Assembly: GCA_016715765.1 (NCBI GenBank)
Contig: JADJZJ010000007.1
Location: 91,278 to 155,277, forward strand
Direction of reading: 5' to 3'
DNA: 64,000 nt
DNA from: Opitutaceae bacterium
Lineage (GTDB): Bacteria > Verrucomicrobiota > Verrucomicrobiia > Opitutales > Opitutaceae
Part shown: in pieces, positions 1 to 8,616 of the stretch
Layout of the letters: every line of letters begins with the position of its first letter
How positions within the stretch are numbered: position 1 is the stretch's first letter
The notes under the pieces: generated by a model
Told to the model about the DNA's origin: nothing
Databases searched by the model: none
Seen by the model: the letters and a program-made list of their open reading frames with translations, nothing else
Program-made: the position numbers and the translations under genes

Positions 1-281
1 AACCCAGCGGGCATTGCGACCGGTTGCCGGCCGAGTTTCACCGCGAGCCGCGACTCGCGCTGGATGGCGGCGCCGACGGGCTGGACATCATCCGCAAGCT
101 CCTGCGCCAGGCCCGCACCCGGCTCAAGCCGCACGGCATCGTGCTCATCGAGGTGGGCGGACTGCGCGCCGCGATGGACCTTGAATTCGCCGCCCTGGAG
201 CCGCACTGGCTCTCCACGCATGACGGCAGCGATTGCGTTTGCCTCATTCATGCCACCCGCCTGAAGCGCTGGCAGGGGTAG
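1..281 (+). CDS. prmB: PrmB/HemK-type protein-(glutamine-N5) methyltransferase, C-terminal part
   Basis: Only the 3' end lies in the window; the frame is open from base 3 to the TAG at 279-281. The family methylates the glutamine of ribosomal protein L3 (PrmB) or of release factors (PrmC) with S-adenosylmethionine. Visible are a stretch LPAEFHREPRLALDGGADGLD, which matches the region just after the catalytic NPPY motif (the motif itself lies upstream of the window), a hydrophobic strand GIVLIEVG, and the terminal strand HWLSTHDGSDCVCLI. The LPAE(F/Y) wording and the short end after the last strand resemble PrmB more than PrmC. The family is clear; the exact substrate is inferred. Confidence 0.75.
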   Translation, partial: PSGHCDRLPAEFHREPRLALDGGADGLDIIRKLLRQARTRLKPHGIVLIEVGGLRAAMDLEFAALEPHWLSTHDGSDCVCLIHATRLKRWQG

Positions 282-443
282 GGCAGATTTCTGGCCCTGC
301 CCACTGCGAAAGGCCGGCCGGTCCGCCTCCGCGTTCGCCCCTCCGCCGAATGTTCATCGCCTCCGCGCTTGTCGTGCGCAAAGGGGTTTCTCCTAATGTT
401 GCGCGATCTGCATTGATTCACCCAATTCTCCAATCCCTGCATC

Positions 444-3400
444 ATGCCGCCGTTCCGTTCGCTCCTGCGCCCCTTCCTGCTTCTGATACCGACCCTGGCC
501 ATGCTGGCTGAAGACGTGCCCTTCACCTCCGCCCCCGCGCCGTGGGATGAGTCCCTCGGCAATCATCGGGCGAAGGTGCGCGTCGAGGCGAAGGCCGACG
601 CGGTCCGGGTGCGGATTCCATGGCGGCGGCGTGATCCGGAGCCGGAGAAAAAGGCGGTCATCATCATCGACGCGGCCACCAGCCAGCGGGTGGGCAATGT
701 CCTCGCGGTGAATATCAACCGCGAGTCCGGCGACGTGATCTTCCAGCCGGCCACCGCACCTGGCGACTACTGGGTTTATTACCTGCCCTATCATTACGAA
801 GGCTGGAAAAATTCGCCGACGGCCGTCTACGAAAAACCCGTGCCCCCCGCCGACGCCGCGTGGGGCGAGCGGATCATGACACTCGGTAGGCAGCCCGCTC
901 GCGGGCGCGAGATGGGCGCGAGTTCGCTCGCTGACCTGCCACCGGCCCGCACCGTTGAATTCCAGGCCATCAACGACTTTCACCGCTTCGACCCCATGGA
1001 GGTCATCGCCACCGCGGACGAGATGCGGCAGCTCCTCGCCGCGCACCCCAGCCAATCCTACCTCCTCTTTCCCGAGGACCGCACGCGACCGATCCGCATG
1101 CTCGACGAGCTCCCCCGGCACTGGGCGCGCTCCGGTCCCGCCGACACGTTCCGCGGCGAGGCGGCGCGCGGCGAATATTACGCCTTCCAGGTCGGCCTTT
1201 ACGCCGTCACCCAGGGCATCGACAACCTCGCCGTGGATTTCATGGACCTGCGCTCAGACGCCGGCGACACGATTCCAGCCAGCGCCCTGCGCTGCACCAA
1301 CCTTGGCGGCACCGACTGGCTCGGCCGTCCGCTGCGCAAGCTGGTCAGCGTCGGCCGCGGGGCCGTCCAGCCGCTCTGGTTCGGCGTGCAGGTTCCCGCC
1401 GAAGCCCGTCCGGGCGCCTACATCGGTAAGCTGACGCTCCGGCCGGCCAACGCCCCGGCGGCGACGGTCACGGTCAACCTGACCGTTACCGACCAAGTTC
1501 TCGCCGACGCCGGCGACGGCGATCTCTGGCGCCACTCGCGTCTGCGTTGGCTCGATTCGACCATTGGCCTCGACGACGAGATCGTGGCCCCGTTCACGCC
1601 CGTGACCCGCGACGGCCGCACGCTTGGGGTGCTCGGCCGCCAGGTCCGCCTCAACGAGCTCGGGTTCCCGGAAAGCATCACGAGCACCTTCAGCCGCAAC
1701 GTCGATCGCGCCGACGCTCCCGCGCACGAGCTCCTTGCGGCCCCGGTGCAGTTCACCGTGCCGGGCGTGACGTGGAGCGGCCGCGCCGCGCTCACGCAAC
1801 CCGCCCCCGGGGCGGTGGCCTGGTCCGCGCAGAGCCGCGCCGGGGATCTCGAGCTCGCCTACACCGCGAGGCTCGAGAGCGACGGCCACATCAACTACCG
1901 CATCACGCTCCGGGCCCACGCCGCCACCGAACTGCCCGACGCGGCGCTCGAGATCCCGCTGCGCCGCGCCGCCGTGCCCTACCTGATGGGCCTCGGTCAC
2001 AAGGGCGGCTACCGGCAGCCGAACTGGTCGTGGCAGTGGGATGTCAATCGCGCCAACGGCCTCGTCTGGATCGGCGACATCAACGGCGGCCTGCAATTGC
2101 GGCTCAAGCATGTCACCGACACCTGGGACCTCTACAACCTGAAGGAGACCGGCCCGTACCGCGACTGGAGCAACGATGGCAAGGGCGGCTGCACGGTCCG
2201 CGAGGACGGCGACCGCGTCATCCTCCGCGCCTACACCGGCGCGCGCCGCCTCGCCGCCGGCGAGGAGATGCACCTCAACTTCGGCCTGCTCATCACGCCG
2301 TTCCGCACCCTCGACAAGAATCATTGGGACTGGCGCCACTCGCACAGCGAGCATTCGCACCTCTCCGTGCCCGAGGCCAGGGCCGCCGGGGCGTCGATTG
2401 TCACCATTCACCAGAGCGATGCGATCAACCGGCACATCAACTACCCGTTCCTCTTTGCCGACGAGATCGCGGCCTACACCCGCGAGGCGCACGCGGCCGG
2501 CATGAAGGTGAAGTTCTACTACACCGTGCGCGAGCAGACCAACTACACGACGGAGTTCTGGGCGCTGCGCAGCCTGGGCGCCGAGGTCTTCCGCAATGGT
2601 CCGGGGTTCCAACTCGCCGACCATTTCTCGGCAATCAAGGGCGACACGCGTCCGCAGGTCGGCAGCGCCTGGTTGCGCGAGCATGTGCGCGGCGACTACA
2701 TCCCGGCCTGGCACGATCCGCTGGCTCCGGGCGTTTACGACGCCGCCATCGCCACGACGAGCCTCTCGCGCTGGCACAACTATTACCTCGAGGGCATCAA
2801 CTGGATGATCCGGAACACCGGCACCGATGGCATCTATCTCGACGGCATCGGCTTCGACCGCGAGATCATGAAGCGGGTGCGCAAGGTCCTGCAGCGGGCG
2901 AAGCCGGGTGCGCTCATAGACTTCCATTCGGGCAACAACTTCTTCCCCGAATACGGCCTGGGCAGCCCGAACAACCAGTACCTCGAGCTCTATCCGTACA
3001 TGGACAGCCTGTGGCAGGGTGAGAACTACGACTACTTCGGCGAGGGGCCGGATTACTACATGGTCGAGATCACCGGCCTGCCGTACGGCCTCTTCGGCGA
3101 GATGCTGCAGGGCGGCGGCCACCCCTGGCGCGGCATGCTTTACGGCATGTCCAGCCGCCTCGGCTGGCGCCCCGAATGCGACCCGCGCTCAATGTGGCGG
3201 TTCTGGGATCATTTCGGCATCAAGGAAGCCGACATGATCGGCTACTGGGATGAAACGAATCCCGTGAAGACCGGGCGCAAGGACATTCTCGCGACCATCT
3301 ACCGAAAGCCCGGCAGGACGCTGGTCGCCATCGGCAGTTGGGCGAAGGAGGATGTCGCGCTCCGACTGCAAATCGACTGGCAAGACCTCGGCCTCGACCC

Positions 3401-3518
3401 TGCGAAGGTGAAGTTCACCGCCACTGAAATCGAAGGCCTGCAAAAGCCGGCGACTTACGCGGCCGATGCGGCGATTCCGGTACCCGCGAACCAGGGTTGT
3501 CTGCTGATCATTGAGTAG
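444..3518 (+). CDS. Secreted DUF6067-type glycoside hydrolase
   Basis: A 1024-residue exported protein. The ATG at 444 gives a signal peptide (hydrophobic core LLLIPTLAMLA, predicted cleavage near residue 23). The N-terminal half is beta-rich, with a strand pair typical of polysaccharide-binding modules. From about residue 640 there is a TIM-barrel-like region with HQSD, YYTVREQTNYTTEFW and TDGIYLDGIGFDRE, whose acidic residues are catalytic candidates. The architecture matches the uncharacterised DUF6067 family, related to GH123-like hydrolases. It is the first gene of the pectin/rhamnogalacturonan cluster and is convergent with the SGNH esterase gene. The substrate is not deducible; glycan hydrolysis in the periplasm or outside the cell is inferred. 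Confidence 0.65.
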   Translation: MPPFRSLLRPFLLLIPTLAMLAEDVPFTSAPAPWDESLGNHRAKVRVEAKADAVRVRIPWRRRDPEPEKKAVIIIDAATSQRVGNVLAVNINRESGDVIFQPATAPGDYWVYYLPYHYEGWKNSPTAVYEKPVPPADAAWGERIMTLGRQPARGREMGASSLADLPPARTVEFQAINDFHRFDPMEVIATADEMRQLLAAHPSQSYLLFPEDRTRPIRMLDELPRHWARSGPADTFRGEAARGEYYAFQVGLYAVTQGIDNLAVDFMDLRSDAGDTIPASALRCTNLGGTDWLGRPLRKLVSVGRGAVQPLWFGVQVPAEARPGAYIGKLTLRPANAPAATVTVNLTVTDQVLADAGDGDLWRHSRLRWLDSTIGLDDEIVAPFTPVTRDGRTLGVLGRQVRLNELGFPESITSTFSRNVDRADAPAHELLAAPVQFTVPGVTWSGRAALTQPAPGAVAWSAQSRAGDLELAYTARLESDGHINYRITLRAHAATELPDAALEIPLRRAAVPYLMGLGHKGGYRQPNWSWQWDVNRANGLVWIGDINGGLQLRLKHVTDTWDLYNLKETGPYRDWSNDGKGGCTVREDGDRVILRAYTGARRLAAGEEMHLNFGLLITPFRTLDKNHWDWRHSHSEHSHLSVPEARAAGASIVTIHQSDAINRHINYPFLFADEIAAYTREAHAAGMKVKFYYTVREQTNYTTEFWALRSLGAEVFRNGPGFQLADHFSAIKGDTRPQVGSAWLREHVRGDYIPAWHDPLAPGVYDAAIATTSLSRWHNYYLEGINWMIRNTGTDGIYLDGIGFDREIMKRVRKVLQRAKPGALIDFHSGNNFFPEYGLGSPNNQYLELYPYMDSLWQGENYDYFGEGPDYYMVEITGLPYGLFGEMLQGGGHPWRGMLYGMSSRLGWRPECDPRSMWRFWDHFGIKEADMIGYWDETNPVKTGRKDILATIYRKPGRTLVAIGSWAKEDVALRLQIDWQDLGLDPAKVKFTATEIEGLQKPATYAADAAIPVPANQGCLLIIE

Positions 3519-4933
3519 AAAATCGATCGCGGAGTCTCGCGCAAAGGCGCCAGGACGCAGGGACTGATTATTTTGTAGGCGGGTGATTCCCCTCCTCCCC
3601 TCCCAAGGCTACGGCGGACACGGCGGAATCTCCGCCCCCATCCAATCGCGGCATCGCTCAGGTTCAATGCCTCATCATCCGCGGCCCGCTGGGCCCAATT
3701 CCGTGGCACAATCGTGCTGCGCAGCGGGCTGGCGGGGAGCTTGAAATCGTTGGGGTTGCCCGGATGCGTCGGGTCGAAGAGCGGGAGGTCGGTGACGAGG
3801 TAACGCGTGAGCGGGACACCGCCATCGCGGAGCGATTTTGCGACGCATTGCGCGAGGAGGTAGGCACCGAGGTTGTTATGGTGGGTGGCGTCCTTGCCGC
3901 CATTGGCGAACAGGCGGGGCGACAGTTCGGGACCAAGTACCTCGTACAGCGAGCGGCTCAGGGCCTCGAGGTCGACGAGGGCGACCTTTTCCTCGGCGGC
4001 GACCTCGCGGACGGCCTGCGGGTAGCCGCCGTGGGTGTTGATGATCCTGCCCTGCGCGTCGAAGTTGCGGCGCTGCGTGGACGTCACGAGCACCGGCGTG
4101 GCGCCGCGCAGGCGGGCCTCGGCGATGAAGGTGCGCAGCCAGGCCTTGTAGGTGGTGGACGCCGCAACATAGGTCTGCGGCCACTGCTGCTTCTGGTCGT
4201 TGTGGCCGAACTGGATGAAGAGCCAGTCGCCAGCCCGCAGGTGCGACAGCACCTTGGCCAGGCGCAGGCCGGTGACAAACGACTTCAAGGTCTCGCCGGA
4301 CTCGGCGTGGTTGGCGACGGCGATGTCGGGAGCAAGGAAGCGCGTGAGCATCTGGCCCCAGCTGGCGCCATCCTCCCAGCGCTGGTCGGTGACGGTGGAA
4401 TCACCGAGGAGGTAGATCGTGGGGACGTTGGCCGGTTCGAGGACGATGGCGCGAACCCGTGGTGCCAGGCCATTGAACTCCAGCGTGAGCTTGTCGTCCC
4501 ACGTGAACGAACCCTCCTCGCGCTCGTTGGTGAGCACGGCGGATCCACCGGGGGCGTTTTTCAAGGGCGGCGGGAGGGTGCGATTGCGGACGTTGACGAT
4601 AAAGGTCCGCGTGACGAATTCGCCGGGGGCGGTGGCGACGTGCTCGAGCATCAGGCGCCGCGACTCCGCCTTGACGGTGTTGTCGGAGGCGACAGCCGGA
4701 TCGCCAAAAGTCACGGTGACGCGCCAATTGCCCTCGGGTACGGCGACGGAGAAGTAGAACGGCTGGCCGGAGGCGTCGGGGGCCGTGCCGAGATCGAAGC
4801 CGTGGCCGCGCTCGGGGGTGAAGGCATCGGCGGCGGTGAGGGTCGTGAGATCGTAGGAGTGGACGGAGGCGGGGAGGGAGTTAACCGCAAGGAACGCAAG
4901 GAGCGCAAAGATGGAGCGACAGAGGCGAGGCAT
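3455..4933 (-). CDS. SGNH/GDSL rhamnogalacturonan acetylesterase-like protein
   Basis: An exported 492-aa esterase predicted to remove acetyl groups from pectic rhamnogalacturonan. A signal peptide (FALLAFLAVNSLPASVHS) precedes a beta-sandwich (about residues 25-165). The SGNH domain follows, with block I LLGDSTVTD (nucleophile Ser), block II NHAESGE, block III FGHND and block V DATHHN (catalytic Asp/His). The domain should finish near residue 430, at about position 3640. The last 60 residues (GWGRRFRRVRRSLGRGGG onward) are basic and low-complexity, are encoded by repeat-like intergenic DNA, and overlap the 3' end of the convergent glycosidase gene by 64 bp, so the native stop may have been lost. 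The signal-peptide segment itself lies on a dispersed repeat shared with the fucosidase gene. Confidence 0.8.
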   Translation of the reverse strand: MPRLCRSIFALLAFLAVNSLPASVHSYDLTTLTAADAFTPERGHGFDLGTAPDASGQPFYFSVAVPEGNWRVTVTFGDPAVASDNTVKAESRRLMLEHVATAPGEFVTRTFIVNVRNRTLPPPLKNAPGGSAVLTNEREEGSFTWDDKLTLEFNGLAPRVRAIVLEPANVPTIYLLGDSTVTDQRWEDGASWGQMLTRFLAPDIAVANHAESGETLKSFVTGLRLAKVLSHLRAGDWLFIQFGHNDQKQQWPQTYVAASTTYKAWLRTFIAEARLRGATPVLVTSTQRRNFDAQGRIINTHGGYPQAVREVAAEEKVALVDLEALSRSLYEVLGPELSPRLFANGGKDATHHNNLGAYLLAQCVAKSLRDGGVPLTRYLVTDLPLFDPTHPGNPNDFKLPASPLRSTIVPRNWAQRAADDEALNLSDAAIGWGRRFRRVRRSLGRGGGESPAYKIISPCVLAPLRETPRSIFYSMISRQPWFAGTGIAASAA

Positions 4934-4980
4934 GGGGCGGAAGAGATTGATTTTTACAGGAGGAAGCAGAGGGAGCGGAG
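4881..4980. repeat. Dispersed repeat covering the SGNH esterase signal peptide and 5' flank
   Basis: The + strand carries a direct copy of the unit AACCGCAAGGAACGCAA plus GAGCGCAAAG (4881-4910), then GATTTTTACAGGAGG with AGCAGAGG (about 4949-4975). The same two modules in the same order occur at 6726-6826. Read on the minus strand, the first module encodes FALLAFLAVN of the esterase signal peptide. Confidence 0.75.
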
Positions 4981-4983
4981 ACC

Positions 4984-5190
4984 AGAGATGGCCACAGAAG
5001 GCTCAAAAGGCACAGAAATTTGGACCACGGATGTCACGGATAACACGGATGGGGTGGGCGTGATGGCATTACAGAGAGGGGCAGTGCTAGAATTTGGGAT
5101 TTAGATCTGGGGGGATGCGAAATTCCCTGAGTTTTTGTGCCTTATGCGGCCATTCTTCTGATCCGTGGTATCCGTGAAATCCGTGGTTAC
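4984..5190. repeat. Paired CCACGGAT inverted-repeat element
   Basis: The left arm (4984-5051) reads GATGGCCACAGAAGGCTCAA, then a purine-rich linker, then CCACGGATGTCACGGAT and further CACGGAT units. The right arm (5132-5190) is its imperfect reverse complement, with TTTTTGTGCCTTATGCGGCC and ATCCGTGAAATCCGTGG. It fills the gap between the SGNH and fucosidase genes. Other members lie near 7.0, 14.3-14.6, 17.0-17.2, 25.6-25.9 and 30.1-30.3 kb. Confidence 0.75.
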
Positions 5191-5194
5191 AAAA

Positions 5195-6778
5195 TCAGAG
5201 GGTTTTGAGGCCGGTGATTTTCAGGACGTTGGCGTGGTCGCTGGGGCGCCAGGGGGGAAGGATGATGTGGAGGCCGTTGGGGTCGCGGGTGAATTTTACC
5301 GGCTGCGGGCTGCCGACCAGGGCCACGGCGGAGATCTCGCCGGCGATTTCCGGGGCATTGGCCGGCAGTGACGTGATCGTGACTTTGCTGTCGGCGGGCC
5401 AGGCGAAGAGGGTGGCGTAAAGAGTGTAGGTGCCATCGGCGTGGCGCTGCGTGGTGAAGCGCATGTCCTGGGACGTGTAGACGCTCAGCATGCCGTTGGT
5501 GATGCCGCGCTCGGGGGTGCGCTCGTTGACCGTTTCCTCGGTCGGCCCTTCGCCGAAACGATGCCAGGGCCGCGAGCCGTAGATGGCCTCGCCGTTGATC
5601 CGCAGCCATTCGCCGATCTGGAGGAGGCGGAGCTGCTGGTCGTCGGGAATGGTGCCGTCGGAACGCGGGGCGACGTTGAGCAGGTAGGCGCCGTTCTTGG
5701 CCACGCAATCCACGAGTTCGCGGATCATTTCGCCGGCATTGCGGCAGTAGAAGTTTTCAACGTAGCCCCAGCTGTTGTGGCCGATGGAAGTGTCGCACTG
5801 CCAGAAACGCTCGCTGATGCCGGCGGGCCGGCCGCGCTCGTAGTCCCGGACGCTGCCGGCAAGGTAGGCGTCGCGCTTGGTGGCGACCGTGGCGGCGACG
5901 CCCCATTCGGCGGCGCGATTGTAGAGGTAGGCGGCGAAACGGAGTTTGATGGGATCAAGGGCGCGGGCGTTGACGCCGTTGTCGAAGTACACGAGCTGCG
6001 GCTTGTATTTGTCCACGAGTTCCTGGTTGCGGCGGAACCACTCCTCGAGGAAGGCGGGGCTTTGCGGTGCGGCGCGGCCCTCGAAGACCTCGCCGGGTTG
6101 CGCGTGCTCGGCGGGCGGTTGCGGCGGGCCGTAGAAGTCGGCGTAAGCGGGATCGAAGAGATCGGTGGCGAGTCCGTCGGCGGGCCACATGAAGTTCCAG
6201 TGTTCCATGCGGTGCTGCGAGAGACCGAAGACCAGCCCCTCACGGCGCACGGCGGTGGCGAGGTCGCCGATGAGATCGCGGCGCGGTCCCATGTCCATCG
6301 CGTCCCACCTGGTCAGGGCGCTGTCGTACATGGCGAAGCCGTCATGGTGCTCGGCCACCGGGATGACGTAGCGGGCGCCGGCCTGCTTGAAGAGCGTGGC
6401 CCAGGCGGTGGGATCGTAATGCTCGGCTTTGAAGAGCGGGATGAAGTCCTTGTAGCCGAATTTGTCCTGCGGGCCGAACCGGGTGCGGTGCCAGTCAATG
6501 AGGCTCCTGGTGGCGTACATGTGCCGCGGATACCATTCGCTGCCGCGGGCGGGGACGGAGTAGAGGCCCCAGTGGATGAAGATGCCGAACTTGCCGTCCT
6601 CCAGCCACGCGGGGGTTTGGTAGTGGGCGCGCAGGGAGTCCCAGGTCGGGGAGACGGGGCCGGGTGGGATGGGCAGGGCGCCGTTCGGGAGCTCGAGGGT
6701 GGTGCGCGACGGCGTGGCGAGGGCGTTGACCGCAAGGAACGCAAAGAGCGCAAGGAGAGGACGAGTTGAGCGATACAT
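5195..6778 (-). CDS. GH29 alpha-L-fucosidase, exported
   Basis: A 527-aa family 29 glycosidase that hydrolyses terminal alpha-L-fucose by a retaining mechanism. After a signal peptide (LLALFAFLAVNALA) come the family hallmarks WLEDGKFGIFIHWGLYSVPA, ARYVIPVAEHHDGFAMYDS (the HHDGF active-site loop) and KPQLVYFDNGVNA, where the Asp aligns with the nucleophile. A fucosidase-type C-terminal beta domain begins near residue 430. Length is normal for the family. Fucose occurs on side chains of rhamnogalacturonan I/II and xyloglucan, which suits the locus. The signal-peptide DNA is a copy of the dispersed repeat found in the neighbouring esterase gene. The gene shares orientation with the downstream esterase, but a repeat element separates them. 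Confidence 0.9.
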   Translation of the reverse strand: MYRSTRPLLALFAFLAVNALATPSRTTLELPNGALPIPPGPVSPTWDSLRAHYQTPAWLEDGKFGIFIHWGLYSVPARGSEWYPRHMYATRSLIDWHRTRFGPQDKFGYKDFIPLFKAEHYDPTAWATLFKQAGARYVIPVAEHHDGFAMYDSALTRWDAMDMGPRRDLIGDLATAVRREGLVFGLSQHRMEHWNFMWPADGLATDLFDPAYADFYGPPQPPAEHAQPGEVFEGRAAPQSPAFLEEWFRRNQELVDKYKPQLVYFDNGVNARALDPIKLRFAAYLYNRAAEWGVAATVATKRDAYLAGSVRDYERGRPAGISERFWQCDTSIGHNSWGYVENFYCRNAGEMIRELVDCVAKNGAYLLNVAPRSDGTIPDDQQLRLLQIGEWLRINGEAIYGSRPWHRFGEGPTEETVNERTPERGITNGMLSVYTSQDMRFTTQRHADGTYTLYATLFAWPADSKVTITSLPANAPEIAGEISAVALVGSPQPVKFTRDPNGLHIILPPWRPSDHANVLKITGLKTL

Positions 6779-6826
6779 GAAGCGGAAGAAATGGATTTTT
6801 ACAGGAGGGAGCAGAGGAAGCAGAGG
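6726..6826. repeat. Dispersed repeat covering the fucosidase signal peptide and 5' flank
   Basis: Second copy of the module pair seen at 4881-4980: ACCGCAAGGAACGCAAAGAG (6729-6748 within a 30-bp unit) and GGATTTTTACAGGAGGGAGC (about 6793 onward). On the minus strand the first module encodes LLALFAFLAVNA of the fucosidase leader. Confidence 0.75.
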
Positions 6827-6863
6827 TGGAGCAGGACTCGAACCGTCGATCCCCGGATGTTTT

Positions 6864-7045
6864 CACCACAGAGGCGCAGAGAAACAGAGAAGTCTGGGTT
6901 GGGTCGGTGTCCCGACATCCTTTGTCCCTTTGTGTCTCTGTGGTAAAACTCAGGGTTCGGTCATTAGCGGTAGATGAGCGGAGATTGGCGGTTAAAACAG
7001 TGCGGAGTTCGAATCCGTGTCATCCGTGAAATCCGTGGTTAAAAT
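6864..7045. repeat. Composite intergenic repeats (ACCACAGAGGCGCAGAG pair plus CACGGAT array)
   Basis: A pair of inverted arms, TTTTCACCACAGAGGCGCAG (about 6860-6893) and TTTGTGTCTCTGTGGTAAAA (about 6930-6950), is followed by a right-hand CACGGAT arm at 7014-7043. Together they fill the space between the fucosidase and GH105 genes. I see no gene here. Confidence 0.6.
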
Positions 7046-7051
7046 TCCGGA

Positions 7052-8470
7052 TCAGAACCTCGCGGGGGAGGGCTTGAACTGCACCGCGCTGTCGCTGACG
7101 AGGGCGTCCTTGCCGGCGCCCTGGCGAAGGGCGATCATTTCGGCGCCGGCGAGTAGAACGGGGCCGTAGGCGTGGGCGGCGTAGGGACTGACGGGACGAT
7201 GGGCGTAGAACATGGGATCGAAACCCATGCCGGTGCCGACGCAGGTGCCCTCGACGTAGCCCTCGGCATTGACCTGCCGGGCGACCGCATTCCAACCGAG
7301 CGAGACCACGGGTCCGTAGGCGAGGGCGTCGAGCCAGCCGAGGTTGATGCCGCGTGCAAGGGCGTAGGTGAACATCGCGGAACATGAGGTCTCTTCGAAC
7401 GTGGCGGGCCGGTCGAGCAGCTGGTGCCAGAGTCCGGCGGTCCCCTGCACGGCGGCGATGCCGGCGGCGTGGGCGCGGAAGAGTTCGAGCAGGGCGGCAC
7501 TCCGCGGGTGGTCCTCCGGCAGCACGCTTAGCAGCTCGGCGAGGGCGACGATGGCCCAGCCGTTGGCGCGGCCCCAATGAAAGGCCGGATGCGGCTCCAT
7601 GCCCTGCACCCAGCCGTGCATATAGAGTTTCTTTTCCGGGACGAACATGCGGCGGGCGTACTGCAGCATCTGCGCGGCGGCATCGTCGAAATAACGCGTC
7701 TCCCCGGTGAGGGCACCCATCTGTGCGAGGGCGGGGACGCTCATGTAAAGATCGTCGAGCCAGAGCGTGTCGGCGAGCGGTCGGTTGCGGGCGAGCGTAC
7801 CGTCGGAGAGGCGGTGCTGGCCGCGGCTGATCCACTCGAGCCAGGGATCGATCGAGGGCCGGAGCAGTCCGGGCGACACCCCGGCGCGCGCAGCCTTGAG
7901 GAAGGCGGCGGCCATCGAGCCGGAGTCGTCGAGGGAGTGCGGACGGAGGACGGAGCGCAGGTTGTTGAAGCGCGGCGGACCCGGGGGGAGCGTGGCCGGA
8001 ATGGAAAAATCCGGGAGCACGGGCTGGGCGCGGATGTGCTGCGCGAGCGTGGCGATCGTGGTGATGCGGTTGGCCGCGTAGTCGCGGTAGCGCGCGTCGC
8101 CGGTGATGTCGGCGGTCAGCAGCATGCCGGCATAGGTGACACCCCATTCGTAGCTGAGGATGGAGAACCGTCCGGCACGCAGGGCGACGCGGGTCGGGAG
8201 CTGGTCGAGGCGCTCGACCGGCACGCCGGTTTCGGGATTGATCACCTGGATGGGACTCGCGGTCTCAAGGTTGGTGAGCACGTGGTCGAGGACGGCCTTG
8301 ATCTCTTCGATACCGGCCGGCGGGTATGGGACCGGGTAGGCGGGCGGGACGCGGCCGGAATTGATCAGGAGGGGATCGGGGGCGGCGGAAGGAGTCTGGG
8401 CGTGGACGAAGCTGCAAGCGGAGCTTGCGAAGACGATTGTGGCCGCAATGAGACGGGGGAGAGGGGGCAT
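7052..8470 (-). CDS. GH105 unsaturated rhamnogalacturonyl hydrolase
   Basis: A 472-aa exported (alpha/alpha)6-barrel enzyme of the YteR/YesR type. It removes the 4,5-unsaturated uronic acid left at the non-reducing end after lyase cleavage, so it acts after the PL11 and PL26-like lyases encoded in this window. A signal peptide ends around AQTPSA. Family signatures include WGVTYAGMLLTADITGD, LDDSGSMAAAF, TLWLDDLYMSVP (catalytic Asp region), HPAFHWGRANGW and EETSCSAMFTYALARGINLG. Length fits the family. The gene has the same direction as the fucosidase and PL11 genes, but repeat-bearing spacers separate them, so one operon is not certain. Confidence 0.88.
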   Translation of the reverse strand: MPPLPRLIAATIVFASSACSFVHAQTPSAAPDPLLINSGRVPPAYPVPYPPAGIEEIKAVLDHVLTNLETASPIQVINPETGVPVERLDQLPTRVALRAGRFSILSYEWGVTYAGMLLTADITGDARYRDYAANRITTIATLAQHIRAQPVLPDFSIPATLPPGPPRFNNLRSVLRPHSLDDSGSMAAAFLKAARAGVSPGLLRPSIDPWLEWISRGQHRLSDGTLARNRPLADTLWLDDLYMSVPALAQMGALTGETRYFDDAAAQMLQYARRMFVPEKKLYMHGWVQGMEPHPAFHWGRANGWAIVALAELLSVLPEDHPRSAALLELFRAHAAGIAAVQGTAGLWHQLLDRPATFEETSCSAMFTYALARGINLGWLDALAYGPVVSLGWNAVARQVNAEGYVEGTCVGTGMGFDPMFYAHRPVSPYAAHAYGPVLLAGAEMIALRQGAGKDALVSDSAVQFKPSPARF

Positions 8471-8527
8471 GGGTTATTGATTATGGGTTATGGCTTGTCG
8501 CTTATTGCGATCGGACGGCAGCGCCGT

Positions 8528-8551
8528 GTAGCTACGAGCGTGAGCGAGTGG
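8528..8551. repeat. Single arm of the GTAGCTACGAGCGTGAGCGA repeat family
   Basis: One copy of the 24-bp unit GTAGCTACGAGCGTGAGCGA-GTGG upstream of the GH105 gene. Paired inverted copies occur at 31089-31173 and a close variant at 33117-33186. Confidence 0.6.
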
Positions 8552-8616
8552 TTTTTGGAGCCCGCAGATTGCAGATGGGTTAGGCCTTACAGTTTCGCCA
8601 CTTTTCCCTAACTCCC

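Noticed and set aside
6826..7030. tRNA T-arm-like words (GGACTCGAACC on the + strand at about 6836; GAGTTCGAATCC at about 7006)
   Set aside because: No matching acceptor, D-arm or anticodon arm at the right distances, and the T-stem of the first does not pair well. They are more likely remnants or chance.
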